This document shows positions 24,825-34,075 of a stretch of DNA of 51,649 bases, piece after piece. The notes beneath the pieces were generated by a model. The model saw only the letters and a list, made by a program, of their open reading frames with translations, was not told where the DNA came from and did not search any database. This stretch comes from Micrococcales bacterium UBA2037 (lineage in GTDB: Bacteria > Actinomycetota > Actinomycetes > Actinomycetales > Microbacteriaceae): the NCBI GenBank assembly GCA_002333405.1, contig DDBH01000011.1, positions 1-51,649 on the forward strand, given 5' to 3'. A program made the position numbers and the translations under genes. The stretch's first letter is position 1; each line of letters begins with the position of its first letter.

Positions 24825-25901
24825 TTGATCGATTCGCTTGCAGGCCTAAGGGCCGAGCACGCGAGTTTGCAAGAGCAGCTCAGTGACTCGGCGGTTCACG
24901 CTAACCCTGGACTGGCCAAAAAACTAAATCGTCGCTATGCCGAACTCAGCGCAATTATGAGCGCTGATGAGGCTGCGCGCGGTTTGGAAGAGGACTTTGC
25001 TGCCGCCAAGGAGCTGGCGAAGGAAGATGCCGCGTTCGCGGAGGAACTTCCGGTTATCGAAGCACAGCTGACCGAAGCAAACGAAAAACTCCGACGCCTC
25101 TTGATTCCTCGTGACCCAGATGATGGTCGCGACGTTATTTTGGAGGTCAAGGCTGGTGAGGGCGGCGCTGAGTCAGCACTGTTCGCAGCAGATTTGCTCC
25201 GGATGTATTTGCACTACGCCGCCTCTAAGGGCTGGAAGACAGAGGTGCTAGATCGCACCGAGTCGGATTTGGGCGGAATCAAAGACGTTCAGGTGGCCAT
25301 GAAGTGCTCCTCAACTGACCCTGCCCAAGGGGTTTGGGCCCACATGAAATATGAGGGTGGGGTGCATCGAGTTCAGCGCGTTCCAGTGACTGAGACGCAA
25401 GGGCGGATTCACACCTCTGCAGTTGGTGTGCTGGTTTTCCCTGAGGTGGATGAGCCCGAGGAAGTCGAACTTTCGCAAAACGATCTCAGGATCGATGTTT
25501 TCCGTTCCTCTGGCCCCGGTGGGCAGTCTGTGAACACAACCGACTCGGCCGTTCGAATCACTCACTTGCCAACCGGAATTGTGGTTTCGATGCAGAACGA
25601 AAAGTCGCAGCTGCAAAACCGTGATGCGGCGATGCGAGTTTTGAGGGCGAGAATTCTTGCGGCCAAGCAGGAAGAGCTTGATGCGGAAGCATCGGCTGCT
25701 CGTAGATCTCAGGTTCGAACCGTGGACCGTTCTGAGCGCATTCGAACCTACAACTTTCCTGAGAACCGGATTGCAGATCACCGGACCGGCTACAAGTCTT
25801 ACAACCTAGATCAGGTCATGGATGGTGCTCTAGAGCCAGTGGTTCAATCCTGTATTCAAACCGACGAGGAAGCTCGCCTAGCGGCACTTGGCGCCGAATA
25901 A
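24825..25901 (+). CDS. prfA: Peptide chain release factor 1
   Basis: This 358-residue protein recognises UAA and UAG in the ribosomal A site. The stop-codon recognition tripeptide is PVT in RVPVTETQGRIHTS (PxT type, so RF1 rather than RF2). The catalytic GGQ is in SSGPGGQSVNTTDSAVR. The start is TTG one base after the rho stop, with GGAGAA upstream. Its stop overlaps the prmC start by one base, coupling RF1 to the methylase that modifies its GGQ glutamine. Confidence 0.97.
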   Translation: MIDSLAGLRAEHASLQEQLSDSAVHANPGLAKKLNRRYAELSAIMSADEAARGLEEDFAAAKELAKEDAAFAEELPVIEAQLTEANEKLRRLLIPRDPDDGRDVILEVKAGEGGAESALFAADLLRMYLHYAASKGWKTEVLDRTESDLGGIKDVQVAMKCSSTDPAQGVWAHMKYEGGVHRVQRVPVTETQGRIHTSAVGVLVFPEVDEPEEVELSQNDLRIDVFRSSGPGGQSVNTTDSAVRITHLPTGIVVSMQNEKSQLQNRDAAMRVLRARILAAKQEELDAEASAARRSQVRTVDRSERIRTYNFPENRIADHRTGYKSYNLDQVMDGALEPVVQSCIQTDEEARLAALGAE

Positions 25902-26737
25902 TGAAGGCCGAGCAAGTACTTGCAGAAGCCTCCCAAGCCCTCTTGCGAGCAGGCATAGTTTCCCACGCAGCTGAAGCTGAAATACTGCTGAGCCACTGCC
26001 TGAAGATCTCCAGGGGAGAGCTGGTTACCAAGCTGGTAATGGGTCAAGATTTGGAAATACCAACCGAGTTTTATGAGCTGCTTGAAAAGCGAGCCACTCG
26101 CATCCCGCTGCAGCATCTAATTGGCACCGCTCCATTTCGTTCCATAGATCTCGTAGTTGGGCCAGGGGTGTTTGTCCCGCGCCCTGAGACCGAGCAAGTT
26201 ACTCAGGTTGCCATTGATTTTCTGTCACTGTTGCCGGGGGAACCAACCGCATTGGACATCGGCACCGGATCCGGAGCAATTGCGATCTCAATTGCCAAAG
26301 AGACAAATGCGAAGGTGACGGCGATTGAGCTATCGGAGTCAGCCTCCGGCTATGTGAAGCAAAACATTGAAAACCTGAATGCTCCCGTGACGCTGCTTGT
26401 GGGCGACTTTATGGAGCTAGCCGGATCGCTCGGTGTGTTCGATTTGGTAATTTCAAACCCTCCATATATTCCCGACGGCCTGGTTCCTCACGACGTAGAG
26501 GTCAAGGATCACGATCCTGCGCTGGCACTTTATGGTGGAGCGGACGGACTTGATGTCATCAGGGACCTAGTTGTGGTCTGCAGGATGCTCGTGAGAGACG
26601 GCGGACTCTTGGTGTTGGAGCATGCCGATGGTCAGTCCGACCAGGTCTGTCAATTACTATTGGAGAATAATTGGCGAAGTGTCCAAGTCCATCCGGACCC
26701 AACCGGAAGATTGCGCGCAGTTAGCGCAACCAGATAG
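25901..26737 (+). CDS. prmC: Release factor glutamine methyltransferase
   Basis: This 278-residue SAM-dependent enzyme methylates the GGQ glutamine of release factors. The N-terminal helical domain includes RIPLQHLIGTAPFRSIDLVV. VPRPETEQV, ALDIGTGSGAIAISIA (SAM-binding) and the catalytic VISNPPYIPDG are in the proper order. It overlaps prfA by one base and is followed after 12 bases by tsaC. Confidence 0.96.
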   Translation: MKAEQVLAEASQALLRAGIVSHAAEAEILLSHCLKISRGELVTKLVMGQDLEIPTEFYELLEKRATRIPLQHLIGTAPFRSIDLVVGPGVFVPRPETEQVTQVAIDFLSLLPGEPTALDIGTGSGAIAISIAKETNAKVTAIELSESASGYVKQNIENLNAPVTLLVGDFMELAGSLGVFDLVISNPPYIPDGLVPHDVEVKDHDPALALYGGADGLDVIRDLVVVCRMLVRDGGLLVLEHADGQSDQVCQLLLENNWRSVQVHPDPTGRLRAVSATR

Positions 26738-26749
26738 CAGGAGGCAGCA

Positions 26750-27412
26750 ATGCAGCGGGTTTACGATTGCGCGGTCGATACTGACCTATTGACGGGTTTC
26801 CGTCAGGCTAAAGTGGCCCTGCAGCGTCACGAGGTAGTGGTTCTGCCCACCGATACTGTTTACGGAATTGCTGCTGACGCATTCAGCGCCAAAGGCGTGG
26901 AGTTGCTTTTGTCCACCAAGGGCAGAGAGCGATCAGTGCCTCCGCCAGTGCTAATTCCTAAGGTTGAGACCCTCTCAGCTCTTGCAACCGATCTTCCGCT
27001 GGTTGCTAACCAATTGGCCGCCGCATTTTGGCCAGGAGCGCTAACGATGGTGCTGAAGGCCCAGCCTTCGCTGGATTGGGACCTGGGTGAAACGAGGGGG
27101 ACCGTGGCCCTTCGGGTTCCAGATCACAAAATTACACTCGCGCTTTTGGAGGACGTCGGTCCACTGGCAGTTTCTAGTGCCAACACAACTGGCAATCCGG
27201 CAGCGGTGAATGCCCAGCAAGCACTTGAGTATTTCGGAGACAAGGTTCCGGTCTATCTTGATGGCGGTCCCAGTCCCAAGGGCGAAGCTTCCACAATTCT
27301 TGACCTCACTCAGGTTCGTGCCGGTGAGCCAATCAGGGTTTTGAGAAAAGGCGCAATCTCGCTTGAGAGAATTCGCTCGGTAATAGGCGATGTGGAGCTC
27401 GAGGTCGAGTAG
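26750..27412 (+). CDS. tsaC: L-threonylcarbamoyladenylate synthase (Sua5/YwlC/TsaC family)
   Basis: This 220-residue enzyme makes threonylcarbamoyl-AMP for the t6A modification at position 37 of ANN-reading tRNAs. Family motifs are VVVLPTDTVYGIAADA, STKGRERSVPPPVLI, FWPGALTMVL, VALRVPDH and PLAVSSANTTGNPAA. It lacks the extra C-terminal Sua5 domain, so it is the short form. AGGAGGCA lies in front of the ATG. Its stop overlaps the wecA GTG start by one base. Confidence 0.94.
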   Translation: MQRVYDCAVDTDLLTGFRQAKVALQRHEVVVLPTDTVYGIAADAFSAKGVELLLSTKGRERSVPPPVLIPKVETLSALATDLPLVANQLAAAFWPGALTMVLKAQPSLDWDLGETRGTVALRVPDHKITLALLEDVGPLAVSSANTTGNPAAVNAQQALEYFGDKVPVYLDGGPSPKGEASTILDLTQVRAGEPIRVLRKGAISLERIRSVIGDVELEVE

Positions 27413-28530
27413 TGAGGGCATATCTGCTGGTCGCCCTAATCACCGCGGTGATTAGTTACCTGGCAACTTGGGGCGTTAGATTCATCGCCAAAAAATATGA
27501 CATCCACCCCGCAATCAGAGAGCGGGACGTTCATAAGCAACCGACTCCTCGCATCGGTGGCGTTGCGATATTTATCGCCATCGCCTCCGGAGTCGTAGCC
27601 GCCGGTAGCTTCGGTTGGTTCGAGTCGATTTTCAGAGACCCGGGTCCAATCTGGGCAATCCTTGGTGCCGGAGCGCTGATTGTCGTTGTGGGCTTGCTGG
27701 ATGACCTGATCGAGCTTGACTGGACTGCCAAAATGGGCGGCCAGGTCGCAGCTGCTTGGATTCTTGCTTCCAGCGGTGTTCAGATAGTCTCGCTGCCGAT
27801 TGGTGGTCTGACGGTCGGAAGCTTTGGAGTTTCACTGGCAATCACTGTGTTTGTGGTGGTGTTGGTCATGAATGCGGTGAATTTCATCGATGGTCTCGAT
27901 GGTCTGGCTGCTGGAGTGGTCGGCATCGGCACCATGGCCTTCTTCATTTACAGCTACCTGCTGGCTCAGCAAACCTCACCCACAAACTACTTCTCGCTGG
28001 CCGGCATGCTTTCAGCCGTTGTGCTCGGGGCGATTGCCGGCTTTTTGCCTCATAATTTCAGCCCCGCAAAAATATTTATGGGTGATTCCGGCGCAATGTT
28101 ATTGGGGCTAATGATGGCCACCAGTGCCATTGCGGTCACCGGTTCAATCGACCCTGCAACAGTGACCAGAAATGACTTGCTCCCAGCCTTGATTCCACTG
28201 GTGCTGCCTGTGATCATCTTGATTCTGCCGCTATTAGACCTGCTGTTGGCAGTGGTGCGTCGAATTAGAAGAGGGCAGTCGCCATTTGCTGCCGACCGAG
28301 AACACCTTCATCATCAGCTGCAAGATTTGGGCCACTCGCACCGCGGGGCAGTCTTGGTCTTCTATCACTGGACCGCATTGGTCTCAGTGACGCTGCTGTT
28401 GTTTTTCTGGTTAGAGGTCGCGCCAGTTATAGTCATCTTCGGGGCTTGGATGATCCTGGCCCTTATTCACACTTACTGGCCGGTATTTAAGCGCGTATCA
28501 AAAGCAAGGGGCAAAATTGTCAGCAAATAG
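27412..28530 (+). CDS. wecA: WecA/TagO-type undecaprenyl-phosphate sugar-1-phosphate transferase
   Basis: This 372-residue polytopic membrane protein (about ten or eleven segments) of the MraY/WecA family transfers a sugar-1-phosphate, usually GlcNAc-1-P, to undecaprenyl phosphate to start cell-wall glycopolymer synthesis. Visible motifs are RDVHKQPTPRIGGVAIF at the N-terminus, GLLDDLIELDWTAK, NAVNFIDGLDGLAAG, KIFMGDSGAML and the WecA-type histidine motif ADREHLHHQLQDLGH. The last motif and the location upstream of the atp genes separate it from MraY. The start is GTG overlapping tsaC. The exact sugar cannot be read from the sequence. Confidence 0.9.
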   Translation: MRAYLLVALITAVISYLATWGVRFIAKKYDIHPAIRERDVHKQPTPRIGGVAIFIAIASGVVAAGSFGWFESIFRDPGPIWAILGAGALIVVVGLLDDLIELDWTAKMGGQVAAAWILASSGVQIVSLPIGGLTVGSFGVSLAITVFVVVLVMNAVNFIDGLDGLAAGVVGIGTMAFFIYSYLLAQQTSPTNYFSLAGMLSAVVLGAIAGFLPHNFSPAKIFMGDSGAMLLGLMMATSAIAVTGSIDPATVTRNDLLPALIPLVLPVIILILPLLDLLLAVVRRIRRGQSPFAADREHLHHQLQDLGHSHRGAVLVFYHWTALVSVTLLLFFWLEVAPVIVIFGAWMILALIHTYWPVFKRVSKARGKIVSK

Positions 28531-28924
28531 TTCAGATCAATTATTTGTGAAGGCTTTGCGCCTAAGTGCCATTCTGGCACTGGCCATCGCCCTAGTTGGC
28601 ACCGTTGCCGGTTACTTTGCAGCAGCAGAGGCAGGGATTGTCGCAGCTCTCACTGGGGCTGCTGTCTCGGTGGTATTTGGGTCCATGACCACCCTAAGCA
28701 TTTGGCTCGGCGGGAAGCTTCCGTTGAACGGCTTCTATGGCCTGGTCCTGGGCGGCTGGCTGCTCAAGATTGTGCTGTTTGCAATCTTGCTGTTTGTGCT
28801 GCAGGGGGCGACCAATTTTTCTGGTCCAGTGTTCTTTTTTGCCGTGGTTGCCTCTGTTCTTGGCAACCTGGCAATTGATTCCTGGCTAGTGCTGACCGGA
28901 AAAGTACCAACAATCAATAATTAG
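28517..28924 (+). CDS. AtpI-like small membrane protein
   Basis: This 135-residue protein has four hydrophobic segments (about 16-34, 40-62, 72-95 and 100-127) and sits directly before atpB, where actinobacteria carry an AtpI-like gene. AtpI proteins assist assembly of the c-ring. Sequence support for the family is weak, so the name rests mainly on position and topology. The start is TTG at 28517, inside the end of wecA (14-base overlap), with AGGGGC at good spacing. About 120 bases separate it from atpB. Confidence 0.72.
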   Translation: MSANSSDQLFVKALRLSAILALAIALVGTVAGYFAAAEAGIVAALTGAAVSVVFGSMTTLSIWLGGKLPLNGFYGLVLGGWLLKIVLFAILLFVLQGATNFSGPVFFFAVVASVLGNLAIDSWLVLTGKVPTINN

Positions 28925-29002
28925 TTCTTTTTTTATCGTTTGGCGGCCCGAACGGCTCACAAGTCTTATAAACTTCTAGAAATTCCATGATCAACTCGCG
29001 GA

Positions 29003-29008
29003 GATAAT
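29003..29008 (+). promoter_or_regulatory. Possible -10 element for the atp operon
   Basis: GATAAT lies in the 120-base gap before atpB, 16 bases before AGGAGAA. TATAAA at 28967 is a second candidate. No good -35 accompanies either. Read-through from wecA/atpI is also possible. Confidence 0.3.
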
Positions 29009-29044
29009 TACGCCGCCCGGACCAGGAGAACGAAGCTGTTTAGT

Positions 29045-29857
29045 GTGTTGAGCCTGTTTGCGGCAGAGGGTGGTGAATTCCATCCTCCGAGCATTTTTGA
29101 GTTTTATCCGGAGATAGTAGCCTTCGAGGGCACCCCTTTCGCAATTAACCGAATCATGATGATTCGTTTGATCGTGATGGTTGTCCTGATTGTTTTGTTC
29201 TGGCTCTGGACAGCTAAATTCAATAAAGCAGTCAAAACCGGAAACGTGGTCCCTGGCAGATTCCAGTTGCTTGGTGAAATGGCTTTGAACTTTGTGCGCA
29301 AGACCATCGCGCACGATCAACTGGGTGAGAAGGATGGCGAGCGCTTCCTTCCACTTTTGACAACAATTTTCTTCATGGTGTTTGGAATGAACATCACCGG
29401 AATCATTCCGTTTGCAAACATTGCTGGAACCTCTGTAATTGGTATCCCGCTGGTGCTGGCGGCTGCGGCCTATGTGACGTTTATTTATGCGGGTGTTAGA
29501 AAGCACGGAGTCAAGTTCTTCAAGAACTCGCTGTTCCCGTCTGGCGTGCCGGCCCCGTTCTACATTCTGGTTACGCCAATTGAGCTTCTCTCAACCTTCA
29601 TTCTCCGCCCAGTGACCCTGGCACTTCGTCTTCTGATGAACATGATCGCTGGTCACCTGTTGCTGGTTCTTTGCTTCTCAGCAACTCAATTCTTCTTCTT
29701 CCAGGCCGAGGGCCTAATGAGCTTGTTCGGAGCCGGAACATTATTGTTCGGTTTCGCGTTTACTCTCTTTGAGATCCTGGTCGCAGTTTTGCAGGCCTAC
29801 GTATTTACACTTCTGACCACTGTCTACATCCAGTTGGCATTGGCAGACGAACACTAA
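29045..29857 (+). CDS. atpB: ATP synthase Fo subunit a
   Basis: This 270-residue proton-channel subunit has five or six membrane segments. The essential arginine lies in LRPVTLALRLLMNMIAGHLLL, and the C-terminal helix LVAVLQAYVFTLLTTVYIQLAL is typical. The GTG at 29045 gives a family-like N-terminus (LFAAEGGEFHPPS), but AGGAGAA at 29024-29030 is 14 bases away. An in-frame CTG at 29036 would be at ideal spacing and would add three residues, so the exact start is uncertain. It is first of the eight atp genes. Confidence 0.95.
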   Translation: MLSLFAAEGGEFHPPSIFEFYPEIVAFEGTPFAINRIMMIRLIVMVVLIVLFWLWTAKFNKAVKTGNVVPGRFQLLGEMALNFVRKTIAHDQLGEKDGERFLPLLTTIFFMVFGMNITGIIPFANIAGTSVIGIPLVLAAAAYVTFIYAGVRKHGVKFFKNSLFPSGVPAPFYILVTPIELLSTFILRPVTLALRLLMNMIAGHLLLVLCFSATQFFFFQAEGLMSLFGAGTLLFGFAFTLFEILVAVLQAYVFTLLTTVYIQLALADEH

Positions 29858-29878
29858 ACCCCCACGGAAGGAAAAAAA

Positions 29879-30109
29879 GTGGACGCAGTAAACATCGCCG
29901 AACTATCCGGCAACATCGCAGTAGTTGGTTACGGCCTAGCCGCAATCGGCCCAGGAATCGGTGTAGGACTAGTGGTTTCAAAGACCATTGAGTCAATTGC
30001 ACGTCAGCCAGAACTCGCAGGTCGACTACAGGTCACAATGTGGCTAGGTATCGCCTTCACCGAGGCTCTAGCTCTGATCGGTCTAGCGACCCCATTCATC
30101 TTCGCCTAA
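29879..30109 (+). CDS. atpE: ATP synthase Fo subunit c
   Basis: This 76-residue hairpin of two membrane helices forms the rotor ring. The first helix has GLAAIGPGIGVGLVV, the polar loop is IARQPELAGRLQ, and the ion-binding glutamate lies in AFTEALALIGLATPF. No sodium-binding pattern is evident, so protons are the likely ion. The start is GTG with GGAAGGA upstream. Confidence 0.97.
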   Translation: MDAVNIAELSGNIAVVGYGLAAIGPGIGVGLVVSKTIESIARQPELAGRLQVTMWLGIAFTEALALIGLATPFIFA

Positions 30110-30124
30110 GAAAGCGACTAAACG

Positions 30125-30673
30125 ATGATTTCCAGAATTCTTGCAGCAACAGCACCAGAGGGTGGCGAAGCGCCAAACCCTCTATTGCCTGCTGACTATG
30201 ACATTCTCTGGTCATCAGTCGTCTTCGTAGTTCTTTTGGTCTTCTTCTGGTTCAAGGTTCTGCCTGGATTCAAGAAGATGCTCGATGAGCGAGCAAAGGC
30301 GATTGAGGGCAGGTTGGCAGAGGCCGAAGCAGCACAGCGTGCTGCCGAGGAGCGAACCAACCAGGTCGAAGCTGAGCAAGCTCAGCTAAGAGCAGAGTCT
30401 TCATCCATTCGCGAAGAAGCACGTGCTGAGGGCGCCGCAATTTTGGCGGAGCTCAAGCAGCAGGCATCCAAGGACGCTGAGCGCATGGCCGAGGTAACCA
30501 AGTCCACTCTGATTGCAGAGCGCGACTCGGCCGCTAACGCCCTGCAGAACGAGATCGGTGCACTTGCGATCGAGTTGGCCTCACGCATCGTTGGCGAGAA
30601 GCTCGCCGACGACAAGGTCGCCAACAAGGTCGTTGACCAGTTCATCGCAGAACTAGAGAGCAAGAAGGCGTAG
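30125..30673 (+). CDS. atpF: ATP synthase Fo subunit b
   Basis: This 182-residue peripheral-stalk subunit has one membrane helix (about residues 28-48, ILWSSVVFVVLLVFFWF) followed by KVLPGFKKMLDERAKAIEG and a long charged Ala/Glu/Arg-rich coiled coil to the C-terminus. There is no atpF-atpH fusion as found in mycobacteria; subunit delta is a separate gene four bases downstream. Confidence 0.95.
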   Translation: MISRILAATAPEGGEAPNPLLPADYDILWSSVVFVVLLVFFWFKVLPGFKKMLDERAKAIEGRLAEAEAAQRAAEERTNQVEAEQAQLRAESSSIREEARAEGAAILAELKQQASKDAERMAEVTKSTLIAERDSAANALQNEIGALAIELASRIVGEKLADDKVANKVVDQFIAELESKKA

Positions 30674-30677
30674 ACAA

Positions 30678-31469
30678 GTGGCATCTAGCACCAGGCAATC
30701 GCGACAGGCAGCCGAGCAATCACTAAACAAGCTCGGCAAGTTGACGCTCACCCATGCCCAGGAGCTATTCGCTGTTTCAAACGCATTGCTATCGAGCTCG
30801 CAGCTTCGCGCGGCGCTTTCGGATCCTTCCGCCGGAAGTGCAGGAAAGACCAAATTGGTTGAGGGGATCTTTGGGCAGAAGCTTTCCAAGGAGTCCATCG
30901 GCCTGGTCGCCGAGATGTCACAGCTGCGCTGGTCAGCTACCCGAGACATGGCACTTGCTGCCGAGTCGCTTGGGGTAAGAGCTGCTGCCGGTGCCGACAA
31001 GGATCTTGACAAGATTCAGGCTGAGCTGTTCGCAGTTCAGCAGGTTGTTGCCTCGGATCCAGAACTGGAGCTCGCGTTCTCTTCAACCCGAGCTACTGCG
31101 GAGCAGAAGCAAGAACTGGTCAAGACTGTGATGGGCAAGAAGGTTTCCGAGACAACTCTGTTGCTTGCAACCCAGGCGGTCAACTCCAAGACCTACAAGC
31201 GCTTCGCTGAGATTCTTGAGCAGTATGGCCTGTGGATCGCCGAGTTCGCTGGCGAGTCAGTGGCACATGTTCGGGTCGCGAATCCTTTGAGCGCTGACCA
31301 GCTAACAAAGCTTGCCAAGGCCCTGTCAAAGAGCTTCGGTAGAGAGCTTCAGCTGAATGTCGAAATCGACAAGGAAATCATCGGTGGATTGCACATCACC
31401 GTAAACGGTGAAGTCATCGATGGAACCGTTCAAACAAAACTTCAAACAGCAAGATTGCAACTCGGTTGA
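30678..31469 (+). CDS. atpH: ATP synthase F1 subunit delta
   Basis: This 263-residue subunit joins the peripheral stalk to F1. It is longer than the enterobacterial protein (about 177 residues), as usual in actinobacteria. The C-terminal signature ADQLTKLAKALSKSFGRELQLNVEIDKEIIGG, split here for clarity into ADQLTKLAKALSKSFG and NVEIDKEIIGGLHITV, is typical. The start is GTG four bases after the atpF stop. Confidence 0.94.
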   Translation: MASSTRQSRQAAEQSLNKLGKLTLTHAQELFAVSNALLSSSQLRAALSDPSAGSAGKTKLVEGIFGQKLSKESIGLVAEMSQLRWSATRDMALAAESLGVRAAAGADKDLDKIQAELFAVQQVVASDPELELAFSSTRATAEQKQELVKTVMGKKVSETTLLLATQAVNSKTYKRFAEILEQYGLWIAEFAGESVAHVRVANPLSADQLTKLAKALSKSFGRELQLNVEIDKEIIGGLHITVNGEVIDGTVQTKLQTARLQLG

Positions 31470-31499
31470 GTTGAAAACCACAAATAAGCAGAGGAACCA

Positions 31500-33137
31500 A
31501 TGTCAGAGCTAAAGATCAACCCGAATGAGATTCGGGATGCCCTGAAGGACTTCGTTTCGTCCTATGAGCCCAAGGGTGCGGACAAGGCAGAAGTCGGTTA
31601 CGTAACCGACGCCGCTGACGGCATCGCACACGTTGAGGGCTTGCCTAGTGCAATGGCCAACGAGCTGTTGCGATTCGCTGATGGCACCTTGGGCCTAGCG
31701 TTGAACCTAGACGAGCGCGAGATCGGTGTTGTAGTTCTCGGTGAGTTCGCAGGAATTGAAGAGGGCATGGAAGTTCACCGCACCGGTGAGGTTCTGTCTG
31801 TACCAGTAGGCGATGGTTTCATGGGTCGCGTGGTTGACCCTCTAGGAAACCCAATCGACGGCATGGGCGAGATCAAGTCAACCGCACGCCGTGCGCTTGA
31901 GCTTCAGGCTCCTGGAGTTATGGACCGAAAGAGCGTTCACGAGCCACTGCAGACCGGAATCAAGGCTATTGACGCCATGATCCCAGTTGGGCGTGGACAG
32001 CGTCAGCTAATCATCGGTGACCGCCAGACTGGAAAGACCGCGATCGCGATTGACGCGATCATCAACCAGGTCGACAACTGGAAGACCAACGACCCTAACA
32101 AGCAGGTTCGTTGTATCTACGTTGCAATCGGTCAGAAGGGTTCGACCATCGCTTCTGTTAGAAGCGCGTTGGAAGAAGCCGGCGCAATGGAGTACACAAC
32201 CATTGTTGCTTCCCCTGCTTCAGATGCCGCAGGTTTCAAGTACCTAGCCCCGTACACCGGAAGCGCCATTGGCCAGCACTGGATGTACGACGGCAAGCAC
32301 GTTCTAATTGTTTTTGATGACCTAAGCAAGCAGGCTGAGGCCTACCGTGCTGTGTCATTGCTACTTCGTAGGCCACCAGGTCGCGAGGCTTACCCAGGTG
32401 ACGTCTTCTACCTACACTCCCGTCTGCTGGAGCGTTGTGCGAAGTTGTCTGACGCCATGGGTGCCGGTTCTATGACTGGGCTACCAATCATCGAGACCAA
32501 GGCAAACGACGTGTCTGCATTCATTCCGACCAACGTGATTTCAATCACCGATGGTCAGATCTTCTTGCAGTCCGACTTGTTCAACGCGAACCAGAGACCA
32601 GCTATCGACGTTGGTATCTCGGTGTCACGTGTTGGTGGTGCTGCTCAGGTGAAGGGAATTAAGAAGGTTTCTGGAACTTTGAAGCTGGACTTGGCTCAGT
32701 ACCGCGCTCTAGAGGCTTTTGCGATGTTTGCGTCTGACCTGGATGCTGCTAGCCGCAAGCAGTTGGCTCGTGGTGCGAGGTTGACCGAGCTGTTGAAGCA
32801 GCCTCAGTACTCGCCGTATTCGGTTGAGGATCAGACTGTATCGATTTGGGCAGGAACAACCGGGCAGTTGGATGAACTGCCAATCGAGGACATCTTGCGC
32901 TTTGAGCAGGAATTCCTGGACTACCTGAGAAGAAACTCGAAGGCACTCACAACCATTGCTGAGACCGAAAAGCTTGAGGACGACACTGTCGCCGAGCTGG
33001 AGAAGGCAATCGGACAGTTCAAGAAGATGTTCCAGTTGCACACTGGCGAACCACTAATCGGCTCTGGTGCTGAGAACGTTGAGGCTTTGGCTGACGACGA
33101 GATCGACCAAGAGAAGATCGTTCGTCAGAAGCGATAG
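31500..33137 (+). CDS. atpA: ATP synthase F1 subunit alpha
   Basis: This 545-residue regulatory nucleotide-binding subunit of F1 has Walker A GDRQTGKTAIAIDAI, the DDLSKQAEAYRAVSLLLRR segment, and GYVTDAADGIAHVEGLP in the N-terminal beta barrel. The C-terminal 35 residues form an extra hydrophilic tail (EVLAD-like acid stretch ending IVRQKR). The ribosome-binding GCAGAGGAACC region precedes the ATG. Confidence 0.98.
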   Translation: MSELKINPNEIRDALKDFVSSYEPKGADKAEVGYVTDAADGIAHVEGLPSAMANELLRFADGTLGLALNLDEREIGVVVLGEFAGIEEGMEVHRTGEVLSVPVGDGFMGRVVDPLGNPIDGMGEIKSTARRALELQAPGVMDRKSVHEPLQTGIKAIDAMIPVGRGQRQLIIGDRQTGKTAIAIDAIINQVDNWKTNDPNKQVRCIYVAIGQKGSTIASVRSALEEAGAMEYTTIVASPASDAAGFKYLAPYTGSAIGQHWMYDGKHVLIVFDDLSKQAEAYRAVSLLLRRPPGREAYPGDVFYLHSRLLERCAKLSDAMGAGSMTGLPIIETKANDVSAFIPTNVISITDGQIFLQSDLFNANQRPAIDVGISVSRVGGAAQVKGIKKVSGTLKLDLAQYRALEAFAMFASDLDAASRKQLARGARLTELLKQPQYSPYSVEDQTVSIWAGTTGQLDELPIEDILRFEQEFLDYLRRNSKALTTIAETEKLEDDTVAELEKAIGQFKKMFQLHTGEPLIGSGAENVEALADDEIDQEKIVRQKR

Positions 33138-33161
33138 AGAAGACAAGGTAAGGGTTAGGTT

Positions 33162-34061
33162 ATGGCTGCGCAGCTTCGGGTCTACCGGCAGAAAATTAAG
33201 TCTGCCAAGACGACCAAGAAGATTACCCGGGCTATGGAGCTGATCTCGGCATCGAGAATTCAGAAGGCTCAGCAGCGCGTTGCTGCTTCTAACCCATACA
33301 CAACGGCGGTCACCAAGGCTGTTTCGGCCGTTGCAACCTATTCCGATGTTGACCACCCGTTGACTCGCAAGGTTGAGAACCCAAAGCGCGCTGCGATCGT
33401 GGTTTTCACTTCCGACCGTGGTCTGGCTGGTGCCTTTTCCTCTGCTGTCCTAAAAGAGGTTGAGCAGCTGACCAGGCGCTTGCAGGATGAGGGTCAAGAG
33501 GTTGTCTACTACCTAGTTGGACGCAAGGCCGTTGCCTACTTCAAGTTCCGTCAACGCGAATCTATCAATCAGTGGACTGGCGGCACCGATGTGCCTTCGC
33601 TGGAAACTGCCAGAGAGGTTGCCGAGGAAATCACAGAGATCTTCAACAGAGACCTGGATGCCGGTGGCGTTGACATGATCTACCTTGTTGGCAACCAGTT
33701 TGTTTCAATGATGGTTCAGGAGCCAACCACCACCAGGCTGTTGCCGCTTGAAATCGTCGAGGAAGAAACAGCCTCTGAGGACATCTTCCCGCTTTACGAG
33801 TTTGAGCCTGAGGTAGACAAGGTGCTTGACACCTTGCTTCCGGTTTATATCGAAAACCGCATCTACAACAAGATGCTTCAGTCTGCTGCCGCCGAGCATG
33901 CCGCCCGTCAAAAGGCCATGAAGAGCGCAACCGACAACGCAGACAAACTAATTCTCAACTACACCAGGTTGGCCAACCAGGCTCGCCAGGCAGAAATTAC
34001 CCAGCAGATTTCGGAGATTGTTGGTGGCGCGGACGCGCTTTCAACAGTGTCCGAGGACTAA
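33162..34061 (+). CDS. atpG: ATP synthase F1 subunit gamma
   Basis: This 299-residue central-stalk subunit has the N-terminal helix LRVYRQKIKSAKTTKKITRA and the matching C-terminal helix YTRLANQARQAEITQQISEI, which together form the rotor coiled coil. FTSDRGLAGAFSSAVLKEVE is the conserved central segment. The length is normal for actinobacteria. Confidence 0.97.
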   Translation: MAAQLRVYRQKIKSAKTTKKITRAMELISASRIQKAQQRVAASNPYTTAVTKAVSAVATYSDVDHPLTRKVENPKRAAIVVFTSDRGLAGAFSSAVLKEVEQLTRRLQDEGQEVVYYLVGRKAVAYFKFRQRESINQWTGGTDVPSLETAREVAEEITEIFNRDLDAGGVDMIYLVGNQFVSMMVQEPTTTRLLPLEIVEEETASEDIFPLYEFEPEVDKVLDTLLPVYIENRIYNKMLQSAAAEHAARQKAMKSATDNADKLILNYTRLANQARQAEITQQISEIVGGADALSTVSED

Positions 34062-34075
34062 GAAAGAGATAGCAA

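Noticed and set aside
28929..28935. T7 run after the AtpI-like gene as a terminator
   Set aside because: No stem precedes the run. A CGTTTGG/CCGAACG hairpin (28937-28954) lies after it, the wrong order for termination on the plus strand.
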